A stretch of 44,593 nt of DNA, taken from assembly GCF_002257665.1 (NCBI RefSeq), contig NZ_MQWB01000001.1:2845723-2890315 (forward strand). Reading direction: 5' to 3'. A program made the translations under genes and the position numbers. Position 1 is the first letter of the stretch. Each line of letters starts with the position of its first letter. This stretch comes from Rubricoccus marinus. Its GTDB lineage: Bacteria; Bacteroidota; Rhodothermia; Rhodothermales; Rubricoccaceae. Positions 27,507-36,149 of the stretch are shown piece after piece. Below the pieces are notes generated by a model. It was given only the letters and a program-made list of their open reading frames with translations. It did not search any database and was not told where the DNA came from.

Positions 27507-28225
27507 GGCGCGACGGCCTCAGCGGGCTCGCCGAGGTGCGCGAGCGCCGAGCGGAACAGGACCGCACCGTCGGCGCCCTCGTGGCCGAGCAGCTCCTCCA
27601 CGCAGCGCTCCGGGTGCGGCATCATGCCCAGCACGTTTCCGCCCTCGTTTATGATGCCCGCGATGTTGCGCGCCGAGCCGTTGGGGTTGGCCTCTGGCGT
27701 GACCTCGCCCGAGGCCGACACGTAGCGGAACACGACGCGGCCGTTGGCCTCGAGCGCGTCCAGCGTGGCCTCGTCGGCGGTATAGTTGCCGTCGCCGTGC
27801 GCGACCGGGATGGTCAGCACGTCGCCAGAGGCCGCGGCGTTGGTGAACGGCGTCTCGGCGTTCTCGACGCGGAGGTGGGCATCGCGGCAGACGAACCGGA
27901 GGCTGACGTTGCGGAGCAGCGCGCCTGGCAGCAGCCCGGCTTCGCAGAGCACCTGGAAGCCGTTGCACACGCCCATCACCAGCCCCCCCTCGTTCGCGTG
28001 GCGCACCACGTCGTTCATCACGGGCGAGAACCGCGCGATGGCGCCAGAGCGGAGGTAGTCGCCGTAGGAAAAGCCCCCGGGCACGATCACGAGGTCGGCG
28101 TCACCGACGCTGTCCTCCTTGTGCCACACGAAGCGCGCGTCCTGCCCGAAGACGTGCTTCGCGGCGTGGTAGGCGTCGTGGTCGCAGTTGGAGCCGGGAA
28201 AGACGAGGACGGCGATGCGGGCCAT
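27503..28225 (-). CDS. purQ: Phosphoribosylformylglycinamidine synthase, glutaminase subunit
   Basis: A 240-residue class I glutamine amidotransferase that supplies ammonia to PurL in the fourth step of purine synthesis. Marks: [33 protein letters not shown], the nucleophile Cys in [17 protein letters not shown], and the His/Glu pair in [10 protein letters not shown]. The start [13 protein letters not shown] at 28225 is the canonical N-terminus. Neither purL nor purS is adjacent. The downstream SRPBCC gene overlaps by 4 bp. Confidence 0.95.
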   Translation of the reverse strand: MARIAVLVFPGSNCDHDAYHAAKHVFGQDARFVWHKEDSVGDADLVIVPGGFSYGDYLRSGAIARFSPVMNDVVRHANEGGLVMGVCNGFQVLCEAGLLPGALLRNVSLRFVCRDAHLRVENAETPFTNAAASGDVLTIPVAHGDGNYTADEATLDALEANGRVVFRYVSASGEVTPEANPNGSARNIAGIINEGGNVLGMMPHPERCVEELLGHEGADGAVLFRSALAHLGEPAEAVAP

Positions 28226-28340
28226 CTGAGGAAGGAGCGAAGAGGAAAGAGGAAGGAGGGCCACGCCCGCTAGGGGGAGACGTGCCCCGCGCCCGAGCCG
28301 TAATCTAACCGGAGCAGACGCCGGGCTCCGAGAACCCCTC

Positions 28341-28360
28341 GGCCTCTGGCGCCAGAGGCC
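28341..28360. repeat. Perfect 20-bp palindrome between divergent purQ and DUF58 genes
   Basis: GGCCTCTGGCGCCAGAGGCC, 37 bp before the DUF58 start. Confidence 0.9.
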
Positions 28361-28396
28361 CGCCCGTTTCGTTTTCTTCACGCCCCCCTCCTCCCG

Positions 28397-29296
28397 GTGA
28401 TCCCCCGCGAGCTGTTCCGCAAAATCCGGCACGTCGAGATCCGCACAAAGGGGCTCGTGGAAGACGTGTTTGGAGGCGAGTACCACTCGGCGTTCAAGGG
28501 CCGCGGCATCGAGTTCGCCGAGGTGCGCCCGTACCAGATCGGCGACGACGTGCGGACGATCGACTGGAGCGTGACGGCGCGCTCTGGCGAGCCGTTCGTC
28601 AAGCTCTACGAAGAGGAGCGTGAGCAAACGCTGCTGTTGTGCGTGGACGTGAGCGCGAGCGAGGCCTTTGGCAGCACCGGCACGCTCAAGCGCGAGCTCG
28701 CCGCCGAGGTCTGCGCCGTCCTGGGCTTCAGCGCGATCCGCAACCAGGACAAGGTGGGCCTGCTGCTCTTCACCGACCGCGTAGAGCGCTTTGTGCCACC
28801 GCGCAAAGGTCGCCGCCACGTGCTCCGGGTCATCCGAGACCTCTACGTCCACGAGCCGGAGCATACCGGGACGGACCTACGAGATGCCTTCGAGCACGCC
28901 CTTCGGGTGCTCAAGCGCCGCGCCATCGTGGTCGTTGTGAGCGACTTCCGCGAGTCGGCCTCTGGCGCCAGAAGCTCGGAGGCGAGCTACGAGAAGTCGC
29001 TGCGGCATCTCGCAGCACGGCACGACGTGGTGGCGGTCCGCGTAGTGGACCCGCGTGAGGAAGAGCTGCCGTCGGTCGGCCTCGTCACGCTGCGGGACTC
29101 GGAAACGGGCCAGCCGGTCCTGATCGATACCTCCAGCCGGAAGGCCCGCGAGGCGTTCGCGCGCCGCGCGCAGGACCGCGAGGTACAAACCGTCGAGACG
29201 CTCAAGCGCGCCCGCGTGGGCGCCGTCACCGTCCGCACCGGCGAGGACTTCGTGGGGCCTCTGGCGGCGTTTTTCCGGCGGCGGAACCGGGAATGA
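28397..29296 (+). CDS. DUF58 domain protein (Bat/MoxR-associated)
   Basis: A 299-residue protein from a GTG start. [20 protein letters not shown], then [20 protein letters not shown] and [20 protein letters not shown], is the standard DUF58 N-terminus. A degenerate VWA-like fold follows ([17 protein letters not shown]). DUF58 proteins usually work with a MoxR AAA+ ATPase and VWA membrane proteins in envelope stress or metal-insertion functions. No moxR precedes it here; purQ is upstream and divergent. It overlaps the next gene by ATGA. Confidence 0.92.
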   Translation: MIPRELFRKIRHVEIRTKGLVEDVFGGEYHSAFKGRGIEFAEVRPYQIGDDVRTIDWSVTARSGEPFVKLYEEEREQTLLLCVDVSASEAFGSTGTLKRELAAEVCAVLGFSAIRNQDKVGLLLFTDRVERFVPPRKGRRHVLRVIRDLYVHEPEHTGTDLRDAFEHALRVLKRRAIVVVVSDFRESASGARSSEASYEKSLRHLAARHDVVAVRVVDPREEELPSVGLVTLRDSETGQPVLIDTSSRKAREAFARRAQDREVQTVETLKRARVGAVTVRTGEDFVGPLAAFFRRRNRE

Positions 29297-30366
29297 CAGA
29301 GAGACTGGACTCCAGGAACTGTGGATGGGTGCCTCGCCTCCGGCGCCAGAGGCGCGGGCCGGTCTCCACCACCGCTCTGCTCGCCGGGCTCGTGCTGGCC
29401 TCTGGCGCGATGGCGCCGACCGCCGCAGCACAGTCTGGGCCGGACGCCTCGCGCGTGAGGCTCTACGTCCTCGCCGATACGGTCGCGCTCGGCGAGGCCT
29501 TCGAGGTCGCCGTCGCGGCCGATCACGCGCCGGGCGTGCAGGTGCTCTTTCCTGCCATTCCCCTCGAGAGCACGCCTGAGGCCGCGCCGCTCGTCGCCCT
29601 GGGCGATGCTGAGGCGACCGACCTGCGTCGCTTCGCGCCTCGCGCCAGAGGCCGCGTGCAGACCGACAGCGTGGTGTACCGCGCACTCGCCTTCACTGCG
29701 GACTCCGCGATGGTGTCCGTCTCCGTGCGCTTCGCCTCTGGCGCGGACACGACCGAGGTGACCTCTGCCTCGCGCGAGGTCCGCGTGCGCCGCCTCGTCC
29801 CGGGCCCCGACGCCGAGCCGGAGCCGCCTGCTGAGCCGTTCGCGTTCCCCGATCCACGGCCGGTCTGGGCGCTGCTCAGCATTCTCGGCCTCGCGGTCCT
29901 CACGCTCGCTGGCTGGGGCCTCTGGCGCCTATGGAAAAAGCCTGCACGCCAGCGGCCCACGCCGCGTGCGCGCCCGTACCCCGAGGCCCTCGCGCGGCTC
30001 GACGCGCTCGCGGCGTCGCCGCCCACGCCAGAGGCGTCGCAGGCGTGGTTCGTGGAGTTGGCCGACGCGCTCCGGGTCTACCTGGAGCGCCGCGTGGGCG
30101 TCCCGGCTCGCGAGCGCACCACTCGCGAGATCGACGCCACGCTTGCCTCGCGCCTGCCCGACGAGCCCCGCGCCGCTTTCCGAGGGGCCCTCCGCGCCGC
30201 AGACCGCGTCAAGTTCGCCGACCTCCGCCCGGGCCCCGAGGCCTCTGGCGACGTGCTCACGCGCGCTCGCACGGGTCTGGACGCCGTCGAAGCGCACCTC
30301 AAGGCGCAGGAGGAAGCCGCGCGAGAAGCCGCGGAAGCCACGCAAAAATCGGACGCTACGCCGTAA
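29293..30366 (+). CDS. DUF4381/BatD-like membrane protein
   Basis: A 357-residue protein. A basic N-terminus and hydrophobic segment (TTALLAGLVLASGAMAPTAA) act as signal or anchor. A beta-rich periplasmic domain follows (residues ~50-185), then a membrane helix (WALLSILGLAVLTLAGWGLW) and a cytoplasmic helical tail with ADALRVYLERRVGVPARERT and RLPDEPRAAFRGAL, as in DUF4381/BatD tails. It is coupled to DUF58 by a 4-bp overlap. The sequence LWRLW at the helix end is motif-coded. Annotation as BatD-like is by context and layout; sequence support is moderate. Confidence 0.75.
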   Translation: MTERLDSRNCGWVPRLRRQRRGPVSTTALLAGLVLASGAMAPTAAAQSGPDASRVRLYVLADTVALGEAFEVAVAADHAPGVQVLFPAIPLESTPEAAPLVALGDAEATDLRRFAPRARGRVQTDSVVYRALAFTADSAMVSVSVRFASGADTTEVTSASREVRVRRLVPGPDAEPEPPAEPFAFPDPRPVWALLSILGLAVLTLAGWGLWRLWKKPARQRPTPRARPYPEALARLDALAASPPTPEASQAWFVELADALRVYLERRVGVPARERTTREIDATLASRLPDEPRAAFRGALRAADRVKFADLRPGPEASGDVLTRARTGLDAVEAHLKAQEEAAREAAEATQKSDATP

Positions 30367-30401
30367 CCACTCCCCGTCTCTAACGCCAGAGGCCCGCTGC
30401 C

Positions 30402-31163
30402 ATGCTGTTCTCGACCGCCCTCGTCCAACGCCTCGCCACGGCCCGGCACGTCGGCGTGCTGACGGGCGCGGGGATCTCCGCCGAGAGCGGCGTGCCAACG
30501 TTCCGCGATCCCGACGGCCTCTGGCAACAGTTCCGGCCCGAGGAGCTCGCTAACGTCGAGGCGTTTCTCGCCAACCCGACGCTTGTCCAGGGCTGGTACG
30601 CGCACCGGCGGCAGGTCGTGGAGGAGGTGGCGCCGAACCCGGGCCACGAGGCCCTGGCCGAGTTGGAGCGCCTCGTCGTCGCCAGAGGCGGATCGTTCCT
30701 CCTCGCGACCCAGAACGTGGACGGCCTTCACGTCCGCGCGGGCTCCGAGCACGTCGTCGAACTCCACGGCTCGCTGCTCCGCTCCCATTGCATCGCGTGC
30801 GAGCGCCCGGCCTCTGGCGACAATACCGGCGCCATCGCCAGAGGCGAGCCCGGCGTCTGCCCCGCCTGCGGCGGCCTCATCCGTCCCGACGTGGTTTGGT
30901 TTGGCGAGATGCTCCCCGAGGAGCCCATTCACCGCGCCGAGCAGTCCGCGCTGGACGCCGATGTGTACCTCTCCGTCGGTACGAGCGCGGTCGTGTTTCC
31001 CGCTGCCGGGCTGCCCCTGACAGCGCGCGCGGCCGGCGCCTATGTCGCCGAGGTCAACCCGGAGCCTAGCGCCATCGCGCACGAGTTAGACGAGACCGTG
31101 GGGGGCCGCGCCGGAGACGTGTTGCCCGCGCTTGTGGACGCCGTCCGTGCCGCGAGCGCGTAG
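30402..31163 (+). CDS. cobB: NAD-dependent protein deacylase, Sir2 family
   Basis: A 253-residue sirtuin. GVLTGAGISAESGVPTFRD and TQNVDGLH form the NAD site, and HGS in VELHGSLLRS holds the catalytic His. The zinc pairs are CIAC and CPAC. WYAHRRQ has the Tyr-x-x-Arg that in class III sirtuins (SIRT5, CobB) favours succinyl or malonyl lysine. So it is predicted to deacetylate and desuccinylate proteins. It sits 35 bp downstream of the DUF4381-like gene, inside a Bat-type cluster where a sirtuin is not usual. Confidence 0.93.
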   Translation: MLFSTALVQRLATARHVGVLTGAGISAESGVPTFRDPDGLWQQFRPEELANVEAFLANPTLVQGWYAHRRQVVEEVAPNPGHEALAELERLVVARGGSFLLATQNVDGLHVRAGSEHVVELHGSLLRSHCIACERPASGDNTGAIARGEPGVCPACGGLIRPDVVWFGEMLPEEPIHRAEQSALDADVYLSVGTSAVVFPAAGLPLTARAAGAYVAEVNPEPSAIAHELDETVGGRAGDVLPALVDAVRAASA

Positions 31164-31166
31164 CCA

Positions 31167-31180
31167 CCAGAGGCCTCTGG
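31167..31180. repeat. Tail-to-tail palindrome after cobB
   Basis: CCAGAGGCCTCTGG, directly after the cobB stop. The 172-bp gap also holds another copy (cgccagagg) near 31272 and no gene I can see. Confidence 0.85.
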
Positions 31181-31335
31181 CGGTAGCCACTGGGCCTCTC
31201 TTTGAGGGGCGTAAACCGCACGAGGAGATGTCCATAGCGGCACCATAAACGCCTCGGAACGCGAGATGTAGCGCCAGAGGCCGATATCAGGGGTCAGCCC
31301 TTCCTCGCGGGCACTCCTCCCCTACGCTCTTCTCC

Positions 31336-31776
31336 ATGGGTCAGCAACAGCTTCTCCTCCTCGTCCTCGGCATCGTAATCGTCGGCCTCGCGGTCGTCGT
31401 GGGCCTGCAGGCGTTCGAGCGCAACCAAGAACAGGCCGCCGGCGACGCGATGGTCAACGACGCGCTCCGCATGATCTCGGACAGCCAGGTGTGGGCACTC
31501 AAGCCGAAGCTCCACGGCGGTGGGCAGGGTGCCTACACCGGCCTCACGCTCGATGCCATCGGGTACTCTACCGGCGGGAACGCGTACTACGAGGGGTACA
31601 ACGCGCGCTTCGCGATCGCAGTGAGCAGCCCAACCCAGATCGCGATCACGTTTTGCAACAAGGCACAGTCCGCCGGCGGCACTGCGGTAGTGACCGGGAT
31701 CGACGAGGCCAATATCACGATGGACGCCGCTGCTCTGGAGGGCGGCAGGATGGACGCCAGCGACTGCCCCTCCTGA
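31336..31776 (+). CDS. Pilin-like single-pass membrane protein
   Basis: A 146-residue protein. MGQQQLLLLVLGIVIVGLAV VVGLQAF is a long N-terminal hydrophobic helix followed by a soluble domain with two cysteines (FCNKAQ and SDCPS) that could bridge, as in type IV pilins and pseudopilins. There is no classical prepilin GFTLIE site. I recall similar MGQQQLL-type hypothetical proteins in related phyla but cannot name a family. It has no full motif copy. Extracellular or periplasmic placement of the C-terminal domain is inferred. Confidence 0.68.
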   Translation: MGQQQLLLLVLGIVIVGLAVVVGLQAFERNQEQAAGDAMVNDALRMISDSQVWALKPKLHGGGQGAYTGLTLDAIGYSTGGNAYYEGYNARFAIAVSSPTQIAITFCNKAQSAGGTAVVTGIDEANITMDAAALEGGRMDASDCPS

Positions 31777-31906
31777 GCGGGCATTCCGAGGACCCGATCT
31801 CCGGGACGCGGCCTCTGGCGGGACTGCTCCCGCATCCGCGCGCCTCTTCGTGACGACACTGGGCACCGCCCAAAGAGCCCAAGGCCGAAGTTCTAAAAGG
31901 GGAAGT

Positions 31907-31920
31907 CTCTGGCGCCAGAG
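31907..31920. repeat. Head-to-head palindrome before the first VWA gene
   Basis: CTCTGGCGCCAGAG in the 212-bp gap between the pilin-like and VWA genes. Single motif copies also lie near 31811 and 31981, the latter abutting the GTG start. No other gene is seen in the gap. Confidence 0.85.
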
Positions 31921-31988
31921 GCCGCCTTGCGCCGGGCACGAGGGGCGCCGCGTGGCGAGTTTGAGCCGCCCGCACCCGACCCTCTGGC

Positions 31989-32969
31989 GTGATCCTCGCT
32001 CAGCCGTTTTGGCTCCTCCTGCTCCTCCCCATCGCGTGGCTCGCGTGGCGCACGTGGGCCGCCAGAGGCAGGACCGGGCAGGCGGTCTCGTTCCCCGCCA
32101 CTGCCGATGCCTCTGGCGTGCCGACAACGGTCTGGGCGCGTCTGCGGTGGCTTCCCGAGGCGCTGCTCCTGGCGGCGCTCGTCCTCGGCACCCTTGCGAT
32201 GGCGCGGCCTCAAACCCGCGACGCCAGCGTTGAGCGCACGTCCGAGGGCATCGACATCGTGCTCGCGCTGGACATCTCGACTTCGATGACGGCCGAGGAC
32301 TTCGTGCCCAACCGGTTCGAGGCCGCGCGACGTGTCGCGGGCGAGTTCGTCGAAGGGCGCACGTCGGACCGCATCGGGCTCGTGGTCTTCGCTGCGCGGG
32401 CGTACACCCAGGCGCCGCTGACGCTGGACTACCGCTTTCTCCAGCGGATGCTCGGCGAGGTCCGCATCGGCGTCGTGGAGGACGGGACGGCCATCGGCAC
32501 GGCGCTGGCGACCGCGGTCTCGCGCCTGCGGGATTCGGACGCGGACAGCAAGGTGGTCATCCTCCTCACCGACGGCCAGAACAACCGCGGCGAGGTGGAC
32601 CCGCTGACGGCCGCCGAGGCCGCCGAAGCGCTCGGCGTGCGCGTCTACGCTATCGGCGTGGGCGGCGACGGCGCCAACCAGCGCGGCCGGCTCCCGTTCG
32701 GGGGCAGCCTTCTCGGTCCCGCCGCGGACGTGGACGAAGAGACGCTCCAGGCCGTCGCACGCCAGACAGGCGGGCGCTACTTCCGCGCAACCGACACCGA
32801 AGCACTCCGCTCCATCTACGAGGCCATCGGCGAGTTGGAAAAGACCGAGATCGAGGAAACCGTTTTCCTGGACGTTGACGAGAAGTACCCGCTCGCGCTT
32901 TGGCCTGCGCTCGGGCTTCTGGCGCTCTCCATCGCCCTGAGCACCACGCGCCTCCGCACCGTCCCGTAA
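31989..32969 (+). CDS. VWA-domain membrane protein, BatA-like
   Basis: A 326-residue protein from a GTG start. Two N-terminal hydrophobic helices (residues ~5-20 and ~52-70) precede a von Willebrand A domain with an intact MIDAS (DISTSM, then LLTDGQN). A C-terminal helix (LALWPALGLLALSIALS) closes the anchor. Layout and the TSEGIDIVLALDISTSMTAE stretch match BatA. BatA/BatB act with MoxR and DUF58 proteins in envelope stress tolerance in Bacteroidota and Leptospira. A second VWA gene follows after 58 bp. Confidence 0.9.
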   Translation: MILAQPFWLLLLLPIAWLAWRTWAARGRTGQAVSFPATADASGVPTTVWARLRWLPEALLLAALVLGTLAMARPQTRDASVERTSEGIDIVLALDISTSMTAEDFVPNRFEAARRVAGEFVEGRTSDRIGLVVFAARAYTQAPLTLDYRFLQRMLGEVRIGVVEDGTAIGTALATAVSRLRDSDADSKVVILLTDGQNNRGEVDPLTAAEAAEALGVRVYAIGVGGDGANQRGRLPFGGSLLGPAADVDEETLQAVARQTGGRYFRATDTEALRSIYEAIGELEKTEIEETVFLDVDEKYPLALWPALGLLALSIALSTTRLRTVP

Positions 32970-33027
32970 CGCGAGAGGCCCGGTCCCGAGCAATGGCCTC
33001 TGGCGGCATTCTCCCTTCTCCTCACCC

Positions 33028-34050
33028 ATGAACTTCTCCACCCCCGAAGCCCTCTGGCTCCTGCTCCTCGCGCCTCTGGCGGCGGCGCTCTACGCGTACG
33101 CGGCGCGCCAGAGGCAGGCGGCACTGGCGCTGTTCCTCGGGCCCGGCGCCTCACCGGCCGTTGCGGCCTCTGGAGGGGTGGTCCGGCGGCGCGTCGTCGG
33201 GGCCGCGCTCGTGACCGGAGCGGTGGCGTGCGTGGTGATCGCGCTGTCAGGGCCGCGGTTTGGGCGCACCCTGCGCGAGACGACGCAGGAGTCGTTGGAC
33301 CTCATGGTGGCGCTCGACGTCTCGCAGTCGATGGAGGCCGAGGACGTGGCGCCGAGCCGGCTGCAGCGCGCGAAGCTGGAGATCCAGCGCATCGTGGAGG
33401 AGCGTCCGGGCGCGCGCGTCGGGCTCGTCGTCTTCGCGGGCGAGGCGTTTTTGCAGTGCCCGCTCACGACCGACCGCTCCGCCTTCCGCCTGTTCCTCGA
33501 CGCCGCCGAGCCGTCGCTCGTCCCGCTCCAAGGGACCGACCTCGGCGCGGCGCTCGACGTGACCCGCGCCGCGTTCGAAGAGGCCGCCGAAGCCGACCGC
33601 CCGCGCGCCGTCCTCGTCGTGAGCGACGGCGAGGCTCACGAAGGCAGCGGGGCCTCTGGCGCGGACGCGCTGCGCGAGAGCGGCGCCGAGTTGTTCGCCA
33701 TCGGCGTGGGGACTGACGACGGCGGGAAGATCCCGCTTCGCCGCCAGGGCGCCATCGTGGGCTATAAAACCGACCGCGAGGGCGCCGAGGTCACGACGCG
33801 GTACGAGGACGCCTCGCTCCGGGCCGTCGCCGGGCGCGGGAGCGTGTTCCGCCTCGGGCGCCGCGGCTCCGTCGCCGCCGACGTGGACCGCCGACTGGAC
33901 GGCTTGGACCGCGCCGTGGCAGGCGGCGAGCGCTACGAGACCTACGCCGAGCGCTACCAGTGGCCTCTGGCGCTGGCGCTGCTGCTGCTGCTCACCGAGC
34001 GGGCGCTGTGGCTCCGTCCCGAGCGCCAGAGGCGCGCCGTCGCGGCGTAG
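33028..34050 (+). CDS. VWA-domain membrane protein, BatB-like
   Basis: A 340-residue protein. EALWLLLLAPLAAALYAYAA and a second helix (VGAALVTGAVACVVIALSG) precede the VWA domain with MIDAS DVSQSM and VVSDGEAHEG. The C-terminal helix is WPLALALLLLLTERALWL. It is paralogous to the preceding BatA-like protein; the two probably form a membrane complex. Usual Bat partners BatC (TPR) and BatD do not follow: the next gene is on the other strand. PLA and LWR at helix ends are motif-coded. Confidence 0.9.
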   Translation: MNFSTPEALWLLLLAPLAAALYAYAARQRQAALALFLGPGASPAVAASGGVVRRRVVGAALVTGAVACVVIALSGPRFGRTLRETTQESLDLMVALDVSQSMEAEDVAPSRLQRAKLEIQRIVEERPGARVGLVVFAGEAFLQCPLTTDRSAFRLFLDAAEPSLVPLQGTDLGAALDVTRAAFEEAAEADRPRAVLVVSDGEAHEGSGASGADALRESGAELFAIGVGTDDGGKIPLRRQGAIVGYKTDREGAEVTTRYEDASLRAVAGRGSVFRLGRRGSVAADVDRRLDGLDRAVAGGERYETYAERYQWPLALALLLLLTERALWLRPERQRRAVAA

Positions 34051-34074
34051 CCGTCCGCGCGGACCGAGGGCGCA

Positions 34075-34094
34075 GGCCTCTGGCGCCAGAGGCC
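34075..34094. repeat. Perfect 20-bp palindrome between convergent genes
   Basis: GGCCTCTGGCGCCAGAGGCC, 25 bp after the BatB-like stop and 5 bp from the minus-strand lipoprotein stop. Confidence 0.9.
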
Positions 34095-34098
34095 ACCA

Positions 34099-34872
34099 TT
34101 ACGGAGCGTTGGGGATGGCCGGGCGCGAAGGCGGGCGCGAGCTGAACAGGCGGTCCAGTCGGAAGCTCAGGCCCACGCCGCCGAACAACGGGTACGCATC
34201 GTATTGCCGGTACGCATCCGTTTCCAGCGGGAGGCTGATCCCCGCCTGCGTCTCGATCGCGAACACGTCCGCGTCGTAGCGGAAGCGGAAAGCGGGCTCG
34301 ATAAAGCGTTGCGCCTCGTCCTCGTACGACGTGAAGCCACCGTCGGTCGCCCTCACGTTTTGCACGTTGACGTACGTCCCACGCACGAGGAAGCCGACGG
34401 ACATGTACTCCGTCCGCCCGTACCCCGGCTCCAGATCACGCTCCACGCCGACGCCGATGTGGGCGCTGGAGCGGACCACGTCGGCGCGGATGTCGTCCGG
34501 GCCCCTGTCGAAGTAGTAATCGTACGCCCGGACGCTCGTCGTGCCGACGCCGATGCCGCCCTCGACGAACCCGATCTCGCCAAAGCGCCCGAGCCCGAGC
34601 ACGCCGACCTCGCCGCCGCGCCCGCTGTGGTTCCAGTCGCCGTCGCTGCCCGAGCCCCCGCCCGCGAAGTGGCCGCTGGCGTAGAGACCGAGGCCATCGG
34701 CAGGGGAGCCCGTCGCGCGGACCTGCCCAGAGAGGAACGCCATGCCGAGGTCGCCCTGGACCTCTACGCCCGTCGTCCGGGGCGCCGCGGGGATCGGCTG
34801 CGGCACGTACATCAGCGGGTTGCACCCAACGAGCGCGCTGAGCACGAAGAGAAAAGCGGAGGTGCGAATCAT
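34099..34872 (-). CDS. Outer-membrane-like lipoprotein of unknown function
   Basis: A 257-residue protein with a lipoprotein signal (MIRTSAFLFVLSALVGCNP). The mature part alternates short Gly-rich and aromatic strands (VGVLGLGRFGEIGFVEGGIG, FRFRYDADVFAIETQAGISL), and ends near YPLFGGVGLSFRLDRLF. This pattern suggests a small beta-barrel or barrel-like surface protein. I do not recognise a family. The start at 34872 is preferred because it places the lipobox correctly; an upstream start at 34959 would read through the intergenic palindrome. Confidence 0.75.
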   Translation of the reverse strand: MIRTSAFLFVLSALVGCNPLMYVPQPIPAAPRTTGVEVQGDLGMAFLSGQVRATGSPADGLGLYASGHFAGGGSGSDGDWNHSGRGGEVGVLGLGRFGEIGFVEGGIGVGTTSVRAYDYYFDRGPDDIRADVVRSSAHIGVGVERDLEPGYGRTEYMSVGFLVRGTYVNVQNVRATDGGFTSYEDEAQRFIEPAFRFRYDADVFAIETQAGISLPLETDAYRQYDAYPLFGGVGLSFRLDRLFSSRPPSRPAIPNAP

Positions 34873-34931
34873 GAGATCGGGGGAAGGATCGGCGCACAGG
34901 TTACGGCCGTTCGGAACTCCACCAAACCCTC

Positions 34932-34949
34932 GCCTCTGGCGCCAGAGGC
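34932..34949. repeat. Perfect palindrome between divergent genes
   Basis: GCCTCTGGCGCCAGAGGC between the lipoprotein and the deacetylase-family gene, 21 bp before the proposed CTG start. Confidence 0.9.
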
Positions 34950-34970
34950 CGCGCCCCACGCGTTCCCGCC

Positions 34971-35924
34971 CTGAAAGTCTCCTACCACCCCGGCTACGTT
35001 GTACCGCTGCCCGAGAAGCATGCCTTCCCGATGGGCAAGTTCTCCGCGCTCCACGAGATCCTGCTAGCGGAGTGCGTGATCGCCCCAGAGGACGTGATGA
35101 CGCCGCGCGAGGCCGACTGGAGCGACCTCCTCCTCGTCCACACGCGCGAGTACCTCGACGCGCTTGCCACCTCCACGCTCACGCGTCAGGCCGAGCGCCG
35201 CATGGGCCTGCCGCAGAGCCCCGGCCTCTGGCGCCGCAGCCGCCTTGCCGTGCAGGGGACGATGAACGCCTGCCTCGCCGCGCTTACGGACGCCAGAGGC
35301 CTCGCCGGCAACCTCGCCGGCGGCACGCACCACTCTCACCCCGAGGGCGGCCGTGGCTTCTGCGTGCTCAACGACGTGGCCGTCGCGCTGATCAGCCTCC
35401 AGCGTGCGGGCTGGCTACGGCGCGCGCTCGTGGTAGACTTGGACGTGCACCAGGGCGACGGCAACGCGTTCGTGTTCGGCGGCGAACGCGCGTGGCCGCG
35501 CGGCGGCGTGTACACGCTCTCGCTCCACGGCGCCAAGAACTACCCGTTCGTCAAGCCGCCGTCCACGCGCGACGTGCCGCTGGCGGACGGGACGGGGGAC
35601 GACGAGTACCTCGCGACGCTCGCGCACCACCTGCCTCTGGCGCTGCGCGAGAGCGACCCCGATCTCGTGGTGTACCTCGCGGGCGTGGACGTGCTCGCCG
35701 ACGACCGCTTCGGACGCCTCTCGCTCACGCGCGAGGGGCTCGCGGTCCGAGACCGCTACGTATGCGAGACCGTCCGAGCCTCGGGCGTGCCGCTGTGCCT
35801 GCTCCTCTCCGGCGGCTACGCCACGCGCGGCGCACGCGCAGACCGCCGCACGTCCGCGCACGACACCGCCGACCTCCACGCGACGGTCTTCCGGGAGGCC
35901 TTGTCCGCCTACGGGCTCCGCTGA
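34971..35924 (+). CDS. Histone deacetylase family protein (AcuC/HDAC-like amidohydrolase)
   Basis: A zinc-dependent deacetylase fold of 317 residues if read from the CTG at 34971. Active-site marks: GGTHHSHPEGGRGFCVLNDV with the His pair, DLDVHQGDGNAF with Asp and His zinc ligands, and LAGVDVLADDRFGRLSLT with the third Asp. LLSGGYA is near the end. Residues KVSYHPGYVVPLPEKHAFPM lie upstream of the first ATG (35031) and match the family N-terminus, yet no ATG, GTG or TTG precedes them in frame. So a CTG start is proposed; from 35031 the protein would have 297 residues. Likely substrates are acetylated amines or proteins. Confidence 0.85.
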   Translation: MKVSYHPGYVVPLPEKHAFPMGKFSALHEILLAECVIAPEDVMTPREADWSDLLLVHTREYLDALATSTLTRQAERRMGLPQSPGLWRRSRLAVQGTMNACLAALTDARGLAGNLAGGTHHSHPEGGRGFCVLNDVAVALISLQRAGWLRRALVVDLDVHQGDGNAFVFGGERAWPRGGVYTLSLHGAKNYPFVKPPSTRDVPLADGTGDDEYLATLAHHLPLALRESDPDLVVYLAGVDVLADDRFGRLSLTREGLAVRDRYVCETVRASGVPLCLLLSGGYATRGARADRRTSAHDTADLHATVFREALSAYGLR

Positions 35925-35942
35925 CGCCAGAGGCCTCTGGCG
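35925..35942. repeat. Perfect tail-to-tail palindrome
   Basis: CGCCAGAGGCCTCTGGCG immediately after the deacetylase-family stop codon. Confidence 0.9.
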
Positions 35943-35956
35943 CGGGCGAGCAGCAC

Positions 35957-35995
35957 AAAAAAAGCCGCCCCAGGACCCTCTCGACCTGGGGCGGC
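35957..35995 (-). terminator. Strong intrinsic terminator for the CheY-like gene
   Basis: On the minus strand GCCGCCCCAGG pairs perfectly with CCTGGGGCGGC (11 bp, 10-base loop), followed by seven T. It lies about 155 bp beyond the response-regulator stop at 36150. Confidence 0.88.
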
Positions 35996-35997
35996 AC

Positions 35998-36082
35998 GCG
36001 GGAGCGCATTAGATGTGCTGCGCTCCCGGGTAGAACGGTGCGCCACGAGGGCACTCCATACGAGGCACCGTGGACGCCTCGT
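35998..36082. other. Structured non-coding segment with overlapping hairpins
   Basis: GGGAGCGCA pairs with TGCGCTCCC (~36000-36028). ACGAGGC pairs with GCCTCGT (36060-36082). ACGGTGC near 36035 can instead pair with GCACCGT inside that second loop. The last two exclude each other. It lies between the CheY-like stop and its terminator, so it would be in the 3' part of that transcript. It could be a small RNA or regulated 3' UTR; no family is recognised. Confidence 0.4.
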
Positions 36083-36149
36083 GCAAAGGTCCGGAACGGC
36101 CCGGCGGCCCGCTATCGGAGCGACCTCCAACGGCCCGTCCGTGTCTGGA

